From the NCBI GenBank assembly GCA_018806985.1, contig JADANN010000409.1, forward strand, positions 1,488,001-1,552,000: a stretch of 64,000 bases of DNA. The letters run 5' to 3'. This DNA is from Angiostrongylus vasorum (taxonomy: Eukaryota > Nematoda > Chromadorea > Rhabditida > Metastrongylidae). Shown in pieces: positions 22,621 through 35,635 of the stretch. The position numbers and the translations under genes were made by a program. How positions within the stretch are numbered: position 1 is the stretch's first letter; each line of letters begins with the position of its first letter. A model generated the notes under the pieces. The model was not told where the DNA came from. It searched no databases and saw only the letters and a list, made by a program, of their open reading frames with translations.

Positions 22621-24189
22621 ACGAGTCTGTATCCAATACACAAGTACCGGAGACTGGTTTTGCTGAAGACTTGTCAACGCAAGGATATATCGGGATTCCA
22701 GGAGGAATAACCAAAGGAACCATTTAGAAATCTGAACAAATTCGTGCATGACAGATGCAATGCAGCTAATGGAATGAAAGAATGTTGGGAAGGGAATGCA
22801 CAATTTGTGAAGACGGGTCATATAGAAAAATCAATAAATATATAAGTAATGCACCTACTGGAATAGTAGTAAACCCGACATTCTAGAGTATTCCAGCCAC
22901 CATGTTCGGCTCATCTAAGGCTTCGATTTATAACTAGCTTAGAGTAACTTTCAAAAAAGATAATAAAAAAAAGGAAATACTTGATTCTTATCGATTTATG
23001 AGAATTATATGCCAGTCAGTTGGAAGTTAAAGTCGTGAATTCGTTATTCTGTTATTCTCGCATATTTCGCCATTTTCGTTAACATAAGCGCATTAACTTA
23101 AGTCATGGTAGATTCTGAAGAACGAGCAGCGATTCGTAAACACCATTTAACTGGCCTTATCGTGTCATAGAAAGTGGAAGGAATTTTCTGGACAGCAAAA
23201 TAAACGAGACACAGAGTATGAGTTGAAAATGATCCCAAATATATCACCATGTAGTACGGCATAGATATAGTGACATCAGCAGTAAATAGTTCGACCTTAT
23301 CACTTTATCTCTTTAAAATCGCTTCAGCAATGAGCGACTTTACGAATTATTCTCACGAAGAGGATCGGAAAGTATAGAACAATTGGTATGAAGAAGGTTA
23401 CAAGGTGACTAAAAACTGCATTCGAGAGGAGCAAGTGAATTCAAACGATTAGTACTGTCTCAGGCTATTGAGCCAACAAATGGAAACGATTAACCTTCTT
23501 TCCTGGATAACTAGGATCACCTCCCTATGTCCTACGTCAAGGATATCGGATCGTGTTGAATAGGACTGGATTGCACCTTACCCATGCATATGGGCGTATT
23601 CATGGATACGTGCATTGTGATCCGTGCACGATTGCTTATAAATGGATTGTATCATGTCGATTGAACCGCTAACATGAAACCAGGTGATTGGGAAGTAAGT
23701 ATGTGAGCGTTAGGAAACCCTCCGGCAAATAAGCACTTGAAGAAATTTGCACATTTTTGTGGGTAATCGGAGTTCTTGAGACAAAAGTAAATTGCCATCC
23801 TTTGTCTGGGCTTCCATAGCTCTGTAGAGAACCGATAAAAAGAATATCAAAGAGGAAGGGGTGCAGCAACACTAAATGAGGTTTCAGAAGCTCTACAATC
23901 CATGCTGCTCACTGGGTCTTTGCCAACCATAAGATAAAAATGACTGTTCTCCGAGTTAACTAACAGTCACTGCTCAGAGATGGGCAATTTTAGGGTCTGA
24001 TTAGATTGATAACCAAAACTATCTGCCTTCACACCGAATTAGAACTGTTGGATATGTCATTGTTGCGGGTCTGGTGTCTGAAGTCCGAAGAGCTATTTCG
24101 TCGGTGAGGAATGGTACAAAAATCACTTCCAGCAGGATCAGATACACTGTCCCAGTTGGACTGGAATTTATTTTAAAGGTAGAGAAGCG
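22621..24189. other. No feature seen
   Basis: A+T-rich sequence without recognisable repeats or exons. Confidence 0.4.
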
Positions 24190-24455
24190 CTTGGCACAGA
24201 TAAATTTCGTAGGTATGCACCATGCATCCGACTTTATCGTGTACCGTAGAGGTGATTAAATGCAGATCTAGTCTACACAATGATTTCTCGTAGCTTGCCA
24301 ATGTATCAAGTCGGTGCTGCTATTCTCTCAGACAAGTCTACTACCAAGTTGCCAACCTTGCACGGCACGGAACTGTGTAAGCCCGGAGCGCAGGAACGAA
24401 CTAGACACCAATTCCAATGCTTGTTGCAAAGCGTCTCTAACTACTACGGTGTAAG
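24190..24455 (-). mobile_element. SINE-A copy 12, old and diverged
   Basis: Recognisable body (CCAATGTATCAAGTCGGTGC, CAGACAAGTCTACTACC); head hard to see. Confidence 0.55.
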
Positions 24456-26391
24456 CACAACTAGCAGTTTATCCGGCCATTGAAAATCAAACAAGAGAGG
24501 CCTATATGGCACCGCCAGTTGTCGTCTAATCGATGTTCCTGAGCTTTTTTGCGCTAGTCATCTATCATTCAACAATAATGTTAATAGGTCATGCACGTAG
24601 GCAATGTGAAGAAAGGGTTCATTGAGATGGATCATACCCACATGCTTACGGAACTCATTGAAATATCGCAAGAGTACGAAATGCCTTTATGTATCATTTT
24701 TGTTATCATAAAAAAGATCCTTCTTTCTTCCGATGAAAGCCTCGGATAACCAAGGCAATTACGGTCAGTTCAAAATCAATCCTTGATGAGCCATGCAGCA
24801 ACTCCATACCCAAAATTTTTTCAGTGGTGCAACGATAGTCGGTTGAAAACCCAGATTCGACAGAGTTATGCCTTATCAGCAATATCATTTGTCGTTTCCT
24901 TTGAGAGCGGTCGTCGGAAACTTAAATATGTTATAGGGAGCGAAAATCTGCCCTGACACTCACTGTACTGCTAATGTTGTCGCTTCATAAAAATACCAAC
25001 ATCAGGAGAAATGAATGCTAACGGATCTCAGCAGCGTCTGTGAAACCGCCGATCTTTGCTTGAACACGAAGAGAAAGCTACTTACTAGGAAAAGCGACTC
25101 GTTTACGATGCTTGATTCACTCTCGATAGAACAAATGCGAAATGGAATAAGAAATTCCGATTTTTTGTCGGAGATTGAAGATTAGCAACACTATAGTATA
25201 CAAGAAGATGTCGAAAATCAGATGGACCTGATATCAAATGCGCCCTATGGTTAGTTCTCTTCATGAAGAGCAAAGTGAGCCGTAATTTGTGAAAATCTGA
25301 AGCGCCACATGGAGGAATGGTGACGGCCGTTCGAATTAGTGTACGGTCATCGGAAGTACAAACGATAAAGGCGCGTGTGGCACAGTGGTCGGAGGCGCCC
25401 TGCTACACACACGTGGAATCGATCCCTGCGCCCTGGCCCACCAAGCCCTCCATTCCTCCGGGGTCGGCAAATTGGTACCAGACTTGTCTGGGAGGATAGC
25501 AGCACTGGATCGATACATCGGTGGGCCACCGCGAGTCATTGTAAAGGGCAGATATGCATTCAATCATCTCCGACGATGCCTAATGAAGTGGAATGCATAG
25601 CGCATTCCTCAAGGGTTAATCAACGCCGAGAGCTTTATCCTTTGTGCAGATGATAAACGTGATTTCTTTTTCCGGATTGGAAAAATGCTTCACTATATGG
25701 TCCATTTGGAGCACAATTTCTCATGAATTCAAGAAAAAAAAAGAAAAAAAACTGAACTTATACTCTGACCACACTGCAGTAAGATTCTATCGTTTCACTG
25801 ACGATGAATTTTGCTTACGACTCTCCATCTAATAGCTAAGGATTCAAGAAATTGGTCCTTTTTTAAAAACGACAACTATTTTTTGTTATGAAAATAATGT
25901 GACAAAATACTAGCCATCAAGAAAGTTAGGATTTGAAAGCATGGAAAGGATTACGGAGAACTTCCGGACGAAGAAAGTGATATATTAAGTGGACTATAGC
26001 GGTGAGCACTTGTGATAATACGTATAGAGATATCGGATCAATTAGTCGTAGCAACTAGGACATCACGCTCGTCGATGCGATGATCTAAGTATGGACGGAC
26101 GAGTTCATGGCCGTCATTTAGTTCTTCATGAACAAAACACTATTGCATCTATCACTTTCTCCTGTCTCCAGTGTTTATCAAAATCGGTGATTTCACTGAA
26201 TACCTGTTTTACCGATTGTTTTTATCGCATTACCCAAGATGACTGAGTATTAAGTCACTGTGGTCTTCGTGGCTATAAATCATGTGTGCTTTTCGATTTG
26301 AACTCTTCCTTTCTGGAGCTCTTATATGATATTTGGAGAGTAATTAAGTAATACTTGCGGAAAACGTCCGAAAAGAACGTACTTTGGTATG
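24456..26391. other. No gene apart from SINE-A 25370-25643
   Basis: No exon with plausible splice signals seen on either strand. Confidence 0.35.
25370..25643 (+). mobile_element. SINE-A copy 13, best preserved
   Basis: Head GGCGCGTGTGGCACAGTGGT (A box), B box GAATCGATCCCTGCGCCC, conserved body TACCAGACTTGTCTGGGAGG, tail CGCCGAGAGCTTTATCC. The 5' GGGCGC and 3' GCGCCC of the head can pair like an acceptor stem. Confidence 0.9.
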
Positions 26392-26651
26392 TCAGGCGTC
26401 TCGAATACCACGACCGATGATTGTCTTTTTCGGTGGTGGAGCGCCTTTGACGACCTCAACCGAACTGACCCGCCGTTTCGTCAGTGGGTTTTCCATGTGA
26501 GCAATGCGTGCCACCGGCGCAGAAACCGGTTTCCCGTCTTCGACCGAGGCTCCAACAGGTGGTTGCACGGATTGTTGTACATCCGTCGGCGGTGTGCCTT
26601 CTTTAGGTTCTACTGCTTGATCTCCCATAGTGCTTTCTTCACTTGAAAAGT
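26392..26651 (-). CDS. Candidate terminal exon, disordered Pro/Glu/Val-rich protein
   Basis: Open frame from acceptor TTTTACAG at 26652-26659 to TGA: FSSEESTMGDQAVEPKEG, ... MENPLTKRRVSSVEVVKG, ... IIGRGIRDA. The frame is open upstream of the internal ATG (26628) to the splice site, so an upstream exon is likely. Base composition is richer in G+C than the surroundings. It looks like the disordered C-terminus of a protein. Family unknown. The plus-strand frame over the same bases is judged a shadow. Confidence 0.4.
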
Positions 26652-27487
26652 CTGTAAAAGGAACATTTTTATTTCAGTGGGAGTCACAGCACATATTCAG
26701 AAGACAGAATTGTTCAGAGAGAGAACAAAAGCTGTGAATAAAAGTTGGTTTTTGTAGGACAGACGAAGAACTGTTGCCTATTTTGCACGATTAGTAACTC
26801 GTCTCAGATCTAATTATATTAATCAAAACAAGAACCGCTGAAATCTACATACTTTCTTATTAAGATACATATCCACTTATTTTAATAGCATAAAGTTCAG
26901 ATATTCTAGAAGAGATGGATTATTCTATGGTGTTTTCTGCAGCAGTTTAGTTCTCGAAGATTTTATTAGCTAGTAGTTGTCATGTAGCTTGAAAAGAGTG
27001 ATAGTTGGTTAGCAGAGGATCCAATGAGTATATTGAGCAAAAACGCTCGGAACTAAATTTGGTCATCTTTAGCAGCGTTAGTTCCGCAGTGTGCGATCGA
27101 GGGTTATCATTCATGAAGAATGGGCTCTTTCTTTCGACTACTTTGTGATACATGCGCTAAGTTTTTGCGGGATAATACTGACTTTATGACGATATTTCTC
27201 CGCTGTGACAATTTTCCCAAGATTCAGGGAGCTGAGTTGCCGTAAACAAACTTATTCCTAAAATTGAGAAAATCGCACTGTTTTCTGATGCAAACTCGGT
27301 TTTCAAAAACATCATCTTATCCTACATGTCACTTGCAGATGGACGTCCTCAGTTGCCTTAAAAGATCCTATTTCCATCGTACGTGACAATGCGACTGAGA
27401 ATCATGTCACCTTTGCTGAGTAGAAGTGCAGAACAGCATACGTGACGACGACCTCGCTGCCATTCCTCGAGTTCATGAGATAACCAT
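26652..27487. other. No supported feature apart from the alternative frame
   Basis: The alternative minus-strand frame noted under 27488-28073 reaches down to about 27355. Otherwise nothing is recognised. Confidence 0.3.
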
Positions 27488-28073
27488 TCAAAAGAGTTTT
27501 CTAGTAATTCTAATGAGTTCCAAATGGCGAACAACTTCTGGGCCGTGAGTAATGAGCTCTTCTACAACTTCTTGAAAAGGTGCTGGTTGCAGCTCTGATA
27601 ACTGGAGATGATGATCTCCGTCAAATGCTGATAGACGCCGACGACTTCTTCCATCATGAGGACTCATATCTGCGGTACAAAACCTGCCGAACCATCCGTG
27701 CATTACATGTTTAAAAGCTCTTTCCCAGCCTATTCTTTGACAAGATCACGAGTTGCCATTGTTGCCTTTCGCACAAATTTTGATTCGAGGACATAACTTC
27801 AACCAGCCTAAAATCGTTGCTAACCACCTTTCAGAAAGATCAGCATATTATAAATAGTCAGTTTGGAAGCAGAACTAAAAATAGCACACATGAACAGATA
27901 TTTACTTCAAAGTTCTTTAAAATTTTCACGACGACATCGGCGGTTATCATCGTTTTTTACCAGCCTGAACATAGACGACTTCTCTCTCGCCTTTCCAGGA
28001 GTTTTCAACGAAGAACTTCGATTGTAATCTTAAAAAGCGGACAAGGTAGTCGATTAAATGAGGTGCGGATATT
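27488..28073 (-). CDS. Two linked exons, C-terminal part of an unidentified protein
   Basis: Exon a 28073-27961 (37 codons, ISAPHLIDYLVRFLRLQSKF then FVENSWKGEREVVYVQA) ends in phase 1 at a GTAAAA donor. Exon b 27669-27488 starts after CCGCAG in the matching phase and runs MSPHDGRSRRRLSAFDGDHH to the TGA after ITRKLF. Exon a looks helical, and exon b has an acidic amphipathic stretch. No family recognised. A second, overlapping minus-strand frame stays open from about 27570 to 27355 (NSLELLENSFEWLSHELEEW), so the frame used at the 3' end could differ by a frameshift or an unrecognised splice. Confidence 0.4.
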
Positions 28074-29309
28074 CTAGAGGAGATCAGCGAGTAGGTTATT
28101 TCTTAGTTTAAGAGTGCCACAGAAGAAATATCACTGATTTTCCAGGCTACAGCACTCTTGGAAACAATGAATAGTAGTGGAGGTTGGCGATACAGTGGAA
28201 ACGACGAGCAAAGTTGTAGTTATGAGTCTGTTCACTTAGCATAAGCTGTTTTATATTCCAGGTTGCGGCGACAAAACAAGCGTTTCAACAGGTGACTTTG
28301 TCTCCAGCACACTATGAGAGTGAAGACTTAAAACCAAACATCGCTAGATTATTCTGCAAAACTATTGTCTTGCTAAAGCATTTTTTCATCCTATATAGAA
28401 GGTAATACATCAGAAATGGACTTTAATCGTATTCTTTCTGATTAAGTATACTGTCATAAATCTGAACCACAACATTTCCAAGTCCTTCAGAGATGAAAGT
28501 CATATGAGCAGTTAGCAATCATCACCAATTCACATTTGCTCAGAAGCCGTTGTGTAGCTTTATCGCTACATCACTGCTATGGCGTCGGATGTTTTGGTTA
28601 TCATGTAGAGTAAGTAGGTGACCCTGCTTCCAGGAAATGTTAGAACGACCTATTCACATGGACTTCTCACAATGTCAAACAACCGCCGGTGATAGTCACT
28701 ACAGATCGTAATAAAATGGATCCAGAGGGAACAAGTTGGTCAATCAGTGGAATTCCGTCTCGTTAGCAAATGTACTGCGGTTCATGCATTCCATCCACGT
28801 ATTTAGCATATGGACGACCGCCGCTGATTTAACAGAGGCCAAAAAAGCTGTGAACTCGTCGGCGATTTAGGCACGGCAAATGCTGGTTTTTTTCGACACT
28901 GAAAGAGTTCGGAACACAAGAAAATCACAGCAGATGTTTTCTTTTATCTGCCTAGAGGTGTAACTTTGCTGATCTATATTTCACCATATTTAACCCGCAA
29001 ACACAAAAAGGATTTTTTGGAAGGATTTTACTACTTACTTACTTATGTCGAACGTATTTCGTAATTCCTTGTAACCAATCATTCTCTAAATAGCTATGAC
29101 GCATGATAACAATTGGATATGAACAACATTTAATCATTGAATGGAAAATTGTACTTCCAATGTCCTATACATAATAACCGATACCGATATGCTACTAACT
29201 GCTGGTAATTTCCGTTAACTACAAGACTTTTTAAAGTTGAAAACTTGACATAGCTATAGAACAGACTGTTACAACTTTTGTTTTTCTTATCTTAGATGAC
29301 CCATCTTTA
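28074..29309. other. No gene called
   Basis: Two good-looking plus-strand acceptors (GATTTTCCAG at 28145, TATTCCAG at 28261) precede tiny open pieces I could not assemble. Confidence 0.3.
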
Positions 29310-29660
29310 CGTCTACTGTGCGGATTCCAGCACTTCTCACATTCGATTCGTTTCTCGCATCCATCGTCCACGAAGGTCTTCCAACTTTTACGTGTGACTC
29401 CGGATTCTGGTTGAGGATATTCATTTCATCTTAGAAGTCGTAGAATGCTGGTCGAGCAATTCTCCCTGGAGTACTAAGATAGCCGGGGTGGAGCGTTCTC
29501 AATTGGATTGCAGAGAGTGGGTTTTTTTTGCAGACAAGAGCGGTACCAATTTTCCGACTCCGTAGGGCTGAGAGGTTTAGTTGGCCCGGGGCGAAATCGA
29601 GAAAGCACCATGGTCGTGAAGGCAGACATCATTACCGCTGCGCTCTCTGGGCCAATTGTT
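29310..29660 (-). mobile_element. SINE-D copy 3
   Basis: CTGTGCGGATTCCAGCACTT at the tail end; B-box side near 29620 is degenerate. Confidence 0.65.
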
Positions 29661-30007
29661 ACAACTCTAATCGAGCGTAATTGCAGCTTTCACTTTGTTT
29701 GAAATTGAAATCTGAAACTAGCTTAAATATGTGCAAAAATTGGCTGCCTCAGTGAATGGACCGGGATTTGGTTGTCTTCAGCAGAAGAGTCATAGTCATT
29801 ATTCACCGAGTTCAGATGAAAATTTTTGAAAACCCGCCTAAACTGTAACTAGCACACCCATTTTTTCTGCGAGTTTATCGTCAATTTGCGGTTCCTCCGT
29901 TTGACCCCTTTCTCCTTTGCTCACGTTCTTTCTCATCCATCTCCATTTTTTGTGTCAGTCGACGACAACATATTTTCTAAAAACCAACTTTCTGTTCGGC
30001 AGTGACA

Positions 30008-30854
30008 ATGAAGAAGTTGCTGACGCGGGGGGATGTCATAAACCATCCTTTCCCTCCTGTGCAAGAGATCAAAGAAATCGAATCCAGGACAGAAGATGAA
30101 CTCTTTCATATTATCAGTCATGAGTGGATAGGTGATTTAATGCTACATAACCTCTTCATGTTTGATGAAAGGTGAAATGTAAGCCAACAATTAGTAGATG
30201 CGTGCACGGAACTGATTTTCATGGATTACTACTTACTTGGACACTTAGATGGCTTGTCCTCACTGGTTGTGCGAGCCTCAGCATAATCTCCACTTTTCGG
30301 AGTTTTGCTGGTTTAGCAATTGTGCTTCCCTGAGCTCTGAGGTCAGCCTGAGCAAGGTCTGCCCCAGGTCGTGACCGCTACAGGCAGTGGCAGCCCTTGT
30401 GGATCACAGGGAGATTTGACTCCACGCGACTAGTTTGGTACCACTGCGGTGGTGGATACTGCTATTGGCTTGCTCTTAGCTACGCTTCTTGATGAAAACG
30501 CCGGATTAATTCTCAGCTTGGAAGACCCTGCCAGGAGATGAATCCCCCTCTGTATATAGCAGCCCGACACCCAGGAGCACCTTCCCGTCACGATGAGGCG
30601 GTGAAGCGTGGGGAGGTTTCATGAATTAACTAAGAATAAACAATGTGCAGAACGAGACTAGCAGAAATGCTCTACACAAGGATATGAGGAAAGAAGCGTC
30701 AAGTAGTAAGGAGGTGAGAAGATTCATCGCAATATATTCAAGCTGTCTGATAGAGATTGATGGACCTATAGATTTTATACTCTGGCAACGATCCTTACAT
30801 AACTTAAGATGTGACATATTCTACAGGGAGGCTTATGCCCATTTTATCAAATGA
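30008..30854 (+). CDS. Small two-exon gene candidate, 63 residues, unknown
   Basis: Exon 1 ATG 30008 to 30171 (MKKLLTRGDVINHPFPPVQE, then ESRTEDELFHIISHEW) preceded by GTTCGGCAG and followed by donor GTGAAA. Exon 2 30827-30854 after ATTCTACAG adds REAYAHFIK and TGA in phase. The intron contains a family B insertion (30229-30616). The frame is open a few bases upstream of the ATG to the acceptor, so it could also be the end of a longer gene. The acceptor next to the ATG would also fit a trans-splice site. No signal peptide; acidic protein of unknown role. Confidence 0.35.
30229..30616 (-). mobile_element. Family B copy 5
   Basis: Flanked by TTTCATGRATTA at 30217-30228 and 30617-30628 (one mismatch). 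Sits in the intron of the small gene candidate 30008-30854, antisense to it. Confidence 0.87.
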
Positions 30855-31200
30855 AGCAAAACATCACCACAACGATAGTTGCTTCGCACTTTCCTTTCGC
30901 TGATGACTTGTTTAGGAGAACGACTTATCTGTATGGCACAGGAAAAGAAAAACAGGAAAGCGCTTTACGAAACAATTCATCCGCTGAAAATGGAATAGTA
31001 TCCAGCTCATAGCGCGAGAGAATGGAAGCGATATAATGATGTTGAAGTGGAAAGTGAAGAAAGACATTATTTTGTCTACAGTTCATAACTTCACTTTCTC
31101 CTCAAAATCATCAAAATCGAAGTTCAAGTCAAAGACTAGAAGGGTTAGCACTAGAGGAAGTCGTTGTTAGAAACATCAGTGTTTGTAATGCTCAAATAAA

Positions 31201-31472
31201 GGGCGCGTGTGGAGCAGTGGCTGGAGGCACCACTGCGATACACACTTGGAATCGATCCCCGCGCCCATGGCCCACCAAGCCTTCCATCTCTCCGGGATCG
31301 GGAAATTGGTACCAGACTTGTCTGAGAGGATAGCAACACTGGCTCGATAAATCGGCAGCCCACCGCGAGTCATTGTAAAGGCCATATATTCATTCAATCA
31401 CCTCCAACGATAGTTAATCAAGTCGAAAGCATGGCGCATCCCTAAGGGATTGAACAACGCCGAGAGCTTTGT
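31201..31472 (+). mobile_element. SINE-A copy 14
   Basis: Head GGGCGCGTGTGGAGCAGTGG, B box GAATCGATCCCCGCGCCC; tail AACGCCGAGAGCTTTG. Confidence 0.88.
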
Positions 31473-31544
31473 TATCAGCTTCATCAATTAAGAAGGTGGG
31501 AAGCGCAATTGTAACGATGGGATTGAGCACGGTGCGGTGTTGGT

Positions 31545-31850
31545 TTGACTGACAGAGCTCACCAACCCTCTCATCCTTTCGGGATTGGAAAATAGGTGCC
31601 ACACTTGTGTGGGAAAAGTTCACTCTCTGCAATCCAAGTGAGAACGCTCTAGTTCGCTGTCTCAGGAGTGCAGAGAGAATCGACTAGATCAGCATTCAAG
31701 GAGATTCGTGAGGAAGGGGAAATCCTTAAACAACAGGCCGTACTCACACACAAAAACTGGGAAGAACCTTCGCACATGGTGGGTTACGAGGAAACGAATT
31801 GAGCCAAGAAGTGCTGGGATCCGTATAGTGAATGTGAAGGACGTGTAAAA
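31545..31850 (+). mobile_element. SINE-D copy 4
   Basis: GAGCTCACCAACCCTCTCAT to GAAGTGCTGGGATCCGTATA, directly after SINE-A 31201-31472. Confidence 0.62.
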
Positions 31851-32107
31851 AGAATGTTACAATAGACGTTATACCATTTGTGCACCACCGGTTTGACCTT
31901 CTGTTTCAAGATTTGGGATATATTCTAGCCATGAATTAGAAGTTTTATACGAAATATGAAATTTGCTGACTGTAGGTAAGGGTTGAAAATTATTTGTTGA
32001 GATTGTGAGTGGTTTCCCATACTTATGATTGATCTCTAAATATCCATCAATTTTGATTGAAGCTGTACTTGCAAAATTGCATGTTTTTATTGTTATTATT
32101 GTTGCGA

Positions 32108-32509
32108 TAGCTCCCAAAAAGTTTACCGCCTTATCGTGGCTGGGAGGTGTTCCTAGATGTTGGGCAGTAATGTACAGCGGCGAGATCCATCCCCCTTCCC
32201 CTCCCCCCGCCAGGGTCTCCCAAGCTGACAAGGAGTCCGGCGTTCCCTTCAGGAAGCCCAGCTTAGGGTAAACTAATACCAAGATCTACCACCGTCCTGG
32301 TATCAAACTAAATAGCGTGGTGGCAAATCCCATTCTGATCCACAAGGGCGGCGACTGCCTGTGGTGGTGACGGCCTGGGGGCAGACTTTGGCCTGGGTGA
32401 ACCTTGGTACTCCAGAGATCCACAATGGCTAAGCCAGCAAAACTCCGGAAAATGGAGAATATGCTGGGGTCCGCACAGTCAGTGAGGATGGACCATCTAA
32501 GAATTTAAA
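32108..32509 (+). mobile_element. Family B copy 6
   Basis: TATTGTTGYGA at 32097-32107 and 32510-32520 (one mismatch); head AAAAGTTTACCGCCTTATCG. Confidence 0.87.
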
Positions 32510-33750
32510 TATTGTTGTGACATTGGCTACTATTTTTAAGTTATATGTAGAGCGTACATTTTTTTTTAACACCATCACATCTGCTGTGAGTATCCAAACA
32601 CAACTTGCATTCCATTCCTTTTTCTTCGCATTCAGCTTCCCCCAAAGGTCATCTAAAAATTTCGAGCGTTGTTTCTGTTGCAGCTTGAGAATTTCATCTT
32701 CTTGTTAATGTCGTAGAATGCTGGTCGAGTCAGTTCTTTTTGCAATCTTGGAGATAGGTCGAATCACCTTGATTTCTGATAGATTGCATTATTAACCGAT
32801 GCGGTAAAACCGATGCCTAAGTTATGTCGATTTGAAGAGTATAACATGACAAGGCTTTCAATACAGAAGAATCTTGGTTCACGGTTACACTCTATGAGTG
32901 TGTGGTACTGGTTTGGCTTACCCTGGTCTTTCTTTATCTAGTATTATGTCCAGGGTGTGCTTATCTACAGTTGTTTAAAAAATATTCAACCAAATGGACA
33001 CTACGTATGCTGAATTTTGAACCTAAATATGTTATTGCGTTGATAAAACCTAAAAATAGTGGCGTCACATTGAGAGCCTATTCAGTCGTCGGGATGAAAG
33101 AAAATACCGAAGAATCCAGAAAATCCAAGAAAAATGATTCTATGGCGTTGATAAGAAAGAGCTGAGTCTTAAAGGCTGAGATGGTTGGCCGAATTGAAGT
33201 AGAAGGAACTGATTTGTAATTCTTAATGCGAAAAAGGTACAAAACTTTCCGCCTCTTCTATGGCAGAGGACACTGCTGTGTAGGTGTCATGTGTGGCTTT
33301 CAATTCAGAAAACCGGCGCTGTCAGCATTTCTTTTGTTGCGAACTTCGGTGACAATAGAAGGCGTCAGGGCAGAACACTCATGTGCTTTCACTGTTCTTC
33401 AATTACGATTTAAAAGGAATGCTTAGGACAACAGCAGAACAATGAGAACGAACGCTTAACAGTTGGTATTGATTGGGCCACGAGCTGAACCCGTCTATCG
33501 ATAGTCAGAAAAATTTCTTCTAAATAGTCCTGGCATCAATAAATGAAAATCAATCAAAAGGGTAAGAAAAATAAAAATGGCTTGCATTAGGCAGAAAGAG
33601 AAACACGAAAAACAAAAAATTGAATGCGGAGGTAGTCATCGCTGAAAATTTGGTGTAAGATTTTCACAAAGGCGAAAACACAACTGAAAAAAAAGACAAA
33701 ATGTTTCTAAATACTTCCATTTAATTTCGGAGCAAATAATCAATGCTTTC

Positions 33751-33926
33751 TTAAACTATCGAGCTAGGACGAGTTTGACTACAAAGGGTCATGCAGATAA
33801 TGTTTCGGCTTTCGTTTTCTTCACAGCAGTGCTGGTCCGGGTCGACTGTTCTCATTCGGTGGTTGCCGCAACGTGGGCATTCGTTTCGCATTGAGTCGAG
33901 AAGGCAAAATGTGTCTGAATTCTTCA
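33751..33926 (-). CDS. Candidate terminal exon, cysteine-rich
   Basis: Minus-strand frame to TAA encoding FCLLDSMRNECPRCGNHRMR, DPDQHCCEENES, IICMTLCSQTRP: eight cysteines in about 55 residues, including CPRC and HCC. The spacing suggests a disulfide-rich or metal-binding module. It is preceded by TTTTTGAAG, a weak acceptor. No upstream exon found. Confidence 0.28.
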
Positions 33927-34129
33927 AAAAACTAATTCGATACATAAGTAATAAGGTTTGAATTTTGCATTGTCAAGTTTCCACAGAGAGCATCCGTAAT
34001 TTTAGTCGGTTTAGACACGTTTGTTTTTACTTTTCATTTAAGCAACCCATCTTGGCGCAATGCGCTTTTTTATGCGCCTCGTTGTCTCGTAACCAACATC
34101 GAAGTTCTTTGAATTTGCGTATCTGTTCG

Positions 34130-34240
34130 GCTACTACATGAGAACTTTGCCTTCTCCTTGAATGCCTTTGAATGCTGGTCCAGTCGATTCTCGCTGTCAT
34201 CCTGACGGAACTAGCCAGGACGTTTTGAAGTTTTTTCTTT
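34130..34240 (-). repeat. SINE-D fragment
   Basis: GAATGCTGGTCCAGTCGATT and neighbouring body bases only. Similar short pieces lie at 32690-32760 and 34745-34850. Confidence 0.45.
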
Positions 34241-35635
34241 CTCGCAGTGAGCTTTTATCACCAGGTCTGCTGTCATTGTGACAACACCTAAGAGATGGAG
34301 GCTTGGTCGACTTGGACAAAGTCGATCAAGGGACCATGTTTTATTATTGCACGACATCCATAACCGCTCTCCCAGTACCTGCTTACTTTTTATGCAACCA
34401 GTTAGTCCATTTATTACTCTTCAAAGCTCTTTTACAGATAACTTCTGGTTACAGCAAACTCCAAAATTCGATGTGAATAATCATTTAGCAAGTCGAGTTG
34501 CAGACAGAGGGTACACTGCCCGTGAGCACGCAATACAGTTTCCGTCTCCGAATTCCTCCCACTTTTTAGAACTTTCGTTCATAAATGCTTAAATATCTAC
34601 AAATGTACCTCGATGGCCGTTCATCACATGAAACGCAGATTCTTGCACGTCTTTTATTGGTTTCGTCTCTAGGCTTCTTCTCTAGTAATCGTCATCCATA
34701 GAGACTGTCAAGTACGCACGTAGGTTCCACCCGGGTTCGAGGATCTACACAGTTTTTCTTCCCTAATGAAATTCTGAATGCTTGTCGAGTGTGTTGTCTT
34801 GATGTCTTTCTGGAATACTGAGCTAGTCGTGCTTGAGGTTCTCATATCTTCAAAAGAAGAATTTATCGGCCACTACGTATCGCCTTTCAGGATAAAGATT
34901 CTTCTAAAATAAGTTTATGCGATTTGTCGGCTGGGAAGGAAAGCAAAAACGTCGAAACGTTGGCAGAATAAATCTTTCGCAACTACCCCTTGTTATTTTA
35001 CCAATGAAAGAAAGCGCACTGATGATTTACGAAGGATCAAGACTGAAGGGTCACTACAGCGGCCTGAAAATTTTCTCAAAAAATTTGTCTTTCAAGTTCC
35101 CAAATAATTTCTCAGCTCTACCTGTTTGTGAAACCTACGGTCGACTGGCAGAACATGGGACTGGCAGTGGACCAACTGCATGAATGCTGCTGGTGCCGAC
35201 GGCGAACAAGTGATAGTGCGGTTCTGACAGCGTCACGGCGGGAAGAACCTTTTCGCGTTATCTCCAAATATTTAAATCATTCCGTATACCCTCTTTTTCG
35301 TAAAACATAAAAGTGGAGAATAGTTCCCAAGATCGACTTTCTATTAACCTCAGCACTGGATTATAAATCTGTCGTTCTCTTTGTTACAGCAATCGCGAGG
35401 TTGTTATTCACCACACGTTTACTTCCTTACGCAAATAACACATACAAAGTGGAGAATGTTTTTCGATTACGTGGAGAGACGTGACCATTTTTTAAAATTT
35501 CTAAGCTGAAACGGTTCAACCACCTTTAAATTACCGCTTCATCTTTATTTTTACGTATTTTTAAAAAATGTCTTTACATTATTAGGTCGTATATTTTATG
35601 CTTGGTCTACCCTTGTTTCTACATTTCCATGATCG

